A stretch of 64,000 nucleotides of DNA, from contig NZ_CP047024.1 of assembly GCF_009796745.1 (NCBI RefSeq), forward strand, positions 3,410,001 to 3,474,000. The letters are read 5' to 3'. Below are positions 62,145-64,000 of the stretch, in pieces. Source of the DNA: Paraglaciecola sp. L1A13. GTDB taxonomy: Bacteria > Pseudomonadota > Gammaproteobacteria > Enterobacterales > Alteromonadaceae. How positions within the stretch are numbered: position 1 is the first letter of the stretch; each line of letters begins with the position of its first letter. A program made the translations under genes and the position numbers. The notes below the pieces were generated by a model. That model worked only from the letters and a program-made list of their open reading frames with translations, was not told where the DNA came from and made no database searches.

Positions 62145-62594
62145 TTAGGACAGGCTTTGCAACGCATTAATTTGCTCGTGACTAAACCCGCGATACAGCA
62201 AAAATCGATTACGTTTTTGCTGTTCTTGCCAATCCTTTGCAGGTTTACGGCCAAATTTTTTCAAGGCGACTTGCAATAACAATGCATCCCAATCGATTTC
62301 TTGTTCGACAATAGCCTGTTCTATCAATTCGCCTGCCACTTCCTGTTGAATCAACTCATTGCGAATACGTTGCTCACCTACTCCTTTTGCCACTCGACTG
62401 CGAACGATCATTTCAGCGAAACGTAAGTCACTTTGAATATCAGCTTCACTAAACTGTTTAATACGTTCTTCGCAAAGCGCTTTGTCGTATCCCTTTGCTA
62501 ATAACTTTTTTAATAATTCATGGTAGCCATGCTCGCGCATGGATAAATATTTGGTAATACTATATTTAATGTTCTTGCTATCGTTATCTGTCAT
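62145..62594 (-). CDS. recX: RecX, regulator of RecA
   Basis: A 149-residue helical RecX: three-helix repeats with Ser-Met-Arg-Glu-His-Gly-Tyr-His-Glu-Leu-Leu-Lys-Lys-Leu, Gln-Ser-Asp-Leu-Arg-Phe-Ala-Glu and Arg-Phe-Leu-Leu-Tyr-Arg-Gly-Phe-Ser near the end. RecX inhibits RecA filament growth. recA, normally just upstream, is not here: a rightward gene occupies its place. Confidence 0.93.
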   Translation of the reverse strand: MTDNDSKNIKYSITKYLSMREHGYHELLKKLLAKGYDKALCEERIKQFSEADIQSDLRFAEMIVRSRVAKGVGEQRIRNELIQQEVAGELIEQAIVEQEIDWDALLLQVALKKFGRKPAKDWQEQQKRNRFLLYRGFSHEQINALQSLS

Positions 62595-62638
62595 ATCAGG
62601 TAATATAATCTCCCAACCAAAGGGTCCTGTAGAGTGTT

Positions 62639-63796
62639 ATGCGCCAAATATTTAATTTTAAGTTTCTAAGCGCCATAGAGCAAATCGACAGAGAGAGTTG
62701 GCATGCACTGGCGTATCACTGCGATCCGTTTCATCAATACGCCTTTATTCAGGCGCTCGAACGCTCACATTCGGTTGAACCACAAACAGGTTGGCATCCC
62801 CAGCATCTCACAATCTATCAGAACGATACTCTGGTAGGCATTCTACCTTTGTATATTAAAAATCATAGTTATGGCGAATATGTATTTGACTTCGCGTGGG
62901 CCAACTCTTATAGCGAACACGGCCTAAATTACTACCCTAAATTGGTTTGCGCCATACCCTTTACGCCAGTTCCAGGGGCCCGCTTAATGTTAAAAGAAGA
63001 CGTCGACCAAGCACAATTGATTCCGCAACTGTGTAAAGCTATTCAGCAGCATGCCAAGCAAAACGGACTGTCTTCTATGCATTGGTTATTTGTACCAGAA
63101 TCACTCAGTACCGCATTAAACCAACAACAGCATTTGATGCGACGAGCCGTTCAATTTCAATGGTTTAATCGTGATTATCAAGATTACGATGACTTTTGCG
63201 CGACCCTCACATCAAGGCGCCGTAAAACTATTCGCAACGAAAGACGTAAAGTACATGAGCAAGGCGTAAAGGTTGAGCGAATATACGGTGAAAAAATCAC
63301 TGCTGAACATATAGATTTTTTTTATCAGTGTTATCAACAAACTTATTTAAAACGCAGTGGGCACAAGGGATATCTAAATCGAGATTTCTTTACCCGACTT
63401 TATCATTCAATGGATAGCAATATATTGCTTGTTATCGCCTCACGTGATGATATTCCCTTAGCGAGCGCATTCTATATGTTCGACGATCAACAACTCTATG
63501 GACGTTATTGGGGAGCACTGGAAGACATAAGCAATCTGCATTATGAATGCTGTTATTATCAAGGTATTGAGTTTTGCATAGAGCACAATATCAGTACATT
63601 TAATCCCGGTACCCAAGGCGAACACAAAATATTGCGTGGTTTTGAACCCGTCTATTGCTATTCAAATCATTGGTTAGCAGAACCTGCTTTTCATGATGGT
63701 GTTCGACGTTTTCTGCGCCAAGAAGATATCAATATCCAATCTTATAAAACCAACGCATCTGAACTATTACCGTTTAAAGTCACATTACAAGAGTAG
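62639..63796 (+). CDS. FemAB-like GNAT protein (peptidogalycan biosynthesis family)
   Basis: A 385-residue protein of the DUF482/FemAB_like GNAT family. Typical blocks are Asp-Pro-Phe-His-Gln-Tyr-Ala-Phe near the start, Ser-Tyr-Gly-Glu-Tyr-Val-Phe-Asp-Phe-Ala-Trp-Ala, Ser-Arg-Arg-Arg-Lys-Thr-Ile-Arg-Asn-Glu-Arg-Arg, and Gly-Arg-Tyr-Trp-Gly-Ala-Leu-Glu. The reaction is unknown, though the fold transfers aminoacyl or acyl groups. It is divergent from recX. Confidence 0.88.
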   Translation: MRQIFNFKFLSAIEQIDRESWHALAYHCDPFHQYAFIQALERSHSVEPQTGWHPQHLTIYQNDTLVGILPLYIKNHSYGEYVFDFAWANSYSEHGLNYYPKLVCAIPFTPVPGARLMLKEDVDQAQLIPQLCKAIQQHAKQNGLSSMHWLFVPESLSTALNQQQHLMRRAVQFQWFNRDYQDYDDFCATLTSRRRKTIRNERRKVHEQGVKVERIYGEKITAEHIDFFYQCYQQTYLKRSGHKGYLNRDFFTRLYHSMDSNILLVIASRDDIPLASAFYMFDDQQLYGRYWGALEDISNLHYECCYYQGIEFCIEHNISTFNPGTQGEHKILRGFEPVYCYSNHWLAEPAFHDGVRRFLRQEDINIQSYKTNASELLPFKVTLQE

Positions 63797-63868
63797 AGCG
63801 TTATCTTGTGGTGTTAACGTTAGCCGTTTTGCATGTAAGATAGGGGCTGTGTACAGCGGTATTTAGCG

Positions 63869-64000
63869 TTATGGTTTACGCCAAATCAACATAAAATTAT
63901 TGGCTGGCATAGGGCGCACTTCAGTAAGAGAAAGTCCCTTGGCCCAGCCTGTTAATTCATCAATATCGCGAATACCACCGCACCCTTCATTCAATAAATG
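63869..64000 (-). CDS. C-terminal part of a DUF938 SAM-dependent methyltransferase (partial)
   Basis: The last 43 residues of a minus-strand gene that continues past the right edge; the stop is at 63871-63869. The tail Gly-Gly-Ile-Arg-Asp-Ile-Asp, then Met-Pro-Ala-Asn-Asn-Phe-Met-Leu-Ile-Trp-Arg-Lys matches the end of DUF938 class I methyltransferases, whose substrate is not known. Confidence 0.8.
   Translation of the reverse strand, partial: HLLNEGCGGIRDIDELTGWAKGLSLTEVRPMPANNFMLIWRKP

Overview
The window looks like chromosome of a marine gammaproteobacterium of the order Alteromonadales, probably an Alteromonas/Glaciecola/Paraglaciecola relative. This is inferred from gene families and order, not from a database search. 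Supporting signs are the abundant TonB-dependent receptors, a TtpC-type TonB system with a DUF3450 protein, Na+-pumping oxaloacetate decarboxylase, csrA-alaS-recX order, and psp-sap-ycjXF-tyrR order like that of enteric bacteria.

Layout. 1-10.1 kb: end of an unknown gene, an RluA-type pseudouridine synthase, a panE-like reductase, then a minus-strand translation block (prfC-argS and prfB-lysS; prfB carries the classical +1 programmed frameshift), a DUF465 gene and an SDR oxidoreductase. 10.1-13.1 kb: an AT-rich accessory-looking island with an XRE regulator overlapping a multi-TM protein gene, an exported-looking protein made of 19 near-identical 12-residue repeats, and a second small HTH gene behind its own promoter and two dyads. 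This is the least explained part of the window. 13.2-19.8 kb: holD-rimI, tRNA-Trp, and a thiamine salvage operon (promoter, TPP riboswitch, TonB receptor, thiamine-binding protein, PnuC/PnuT transporter, sugar-kinase-like phosphotransferase), then a propeller-like exported protein with a thioesterase. 19.8-27 kb: tmcA, then a six-gene TonB energy-transduction operon (DUF3450, TtpC, ExbB, ExbD, TonB, TPR).

27.5-37.3 kb: methyltransferase, small lipoprotein, TPR-sulfotransferase and two large TonB receptors that share the same 5' leader. 37.5-43.8 kb: comFB, 4.5S RNA, then amino-acid catabolism (Leu/Phe-type dehydrogenase, Lrp regulator, HPPD, TyrR, phenylalanine hydroxylase) with three TyrR-box-like sites before hpd, tyrR and phhA. 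43.8-54.6 kb: ycjF-ycjX, pspCBA, divergent pspF, sapABCDF. 54.7-58 kb: oadGAB. 58.1-64 kb: a short repeat, a tRNA Ser-Arg-Arg operon, csrA, alaS, recX, a FemAB-like protein, and the end of a DUF938 methyltransferase.

Working together: outer-membrane receptors (thiamine and two of unknown substrate) would be energised by the TonB/ExbBD/TtpC operon. TyrR and Lrp-type control would link Phe and Tyr breakdown to amino-acid supply. Psp, YcjXF and Sap form an envelope-stress and peptide-handling neighbourhood. All functions are assigned by reading motifs and family resemblance.
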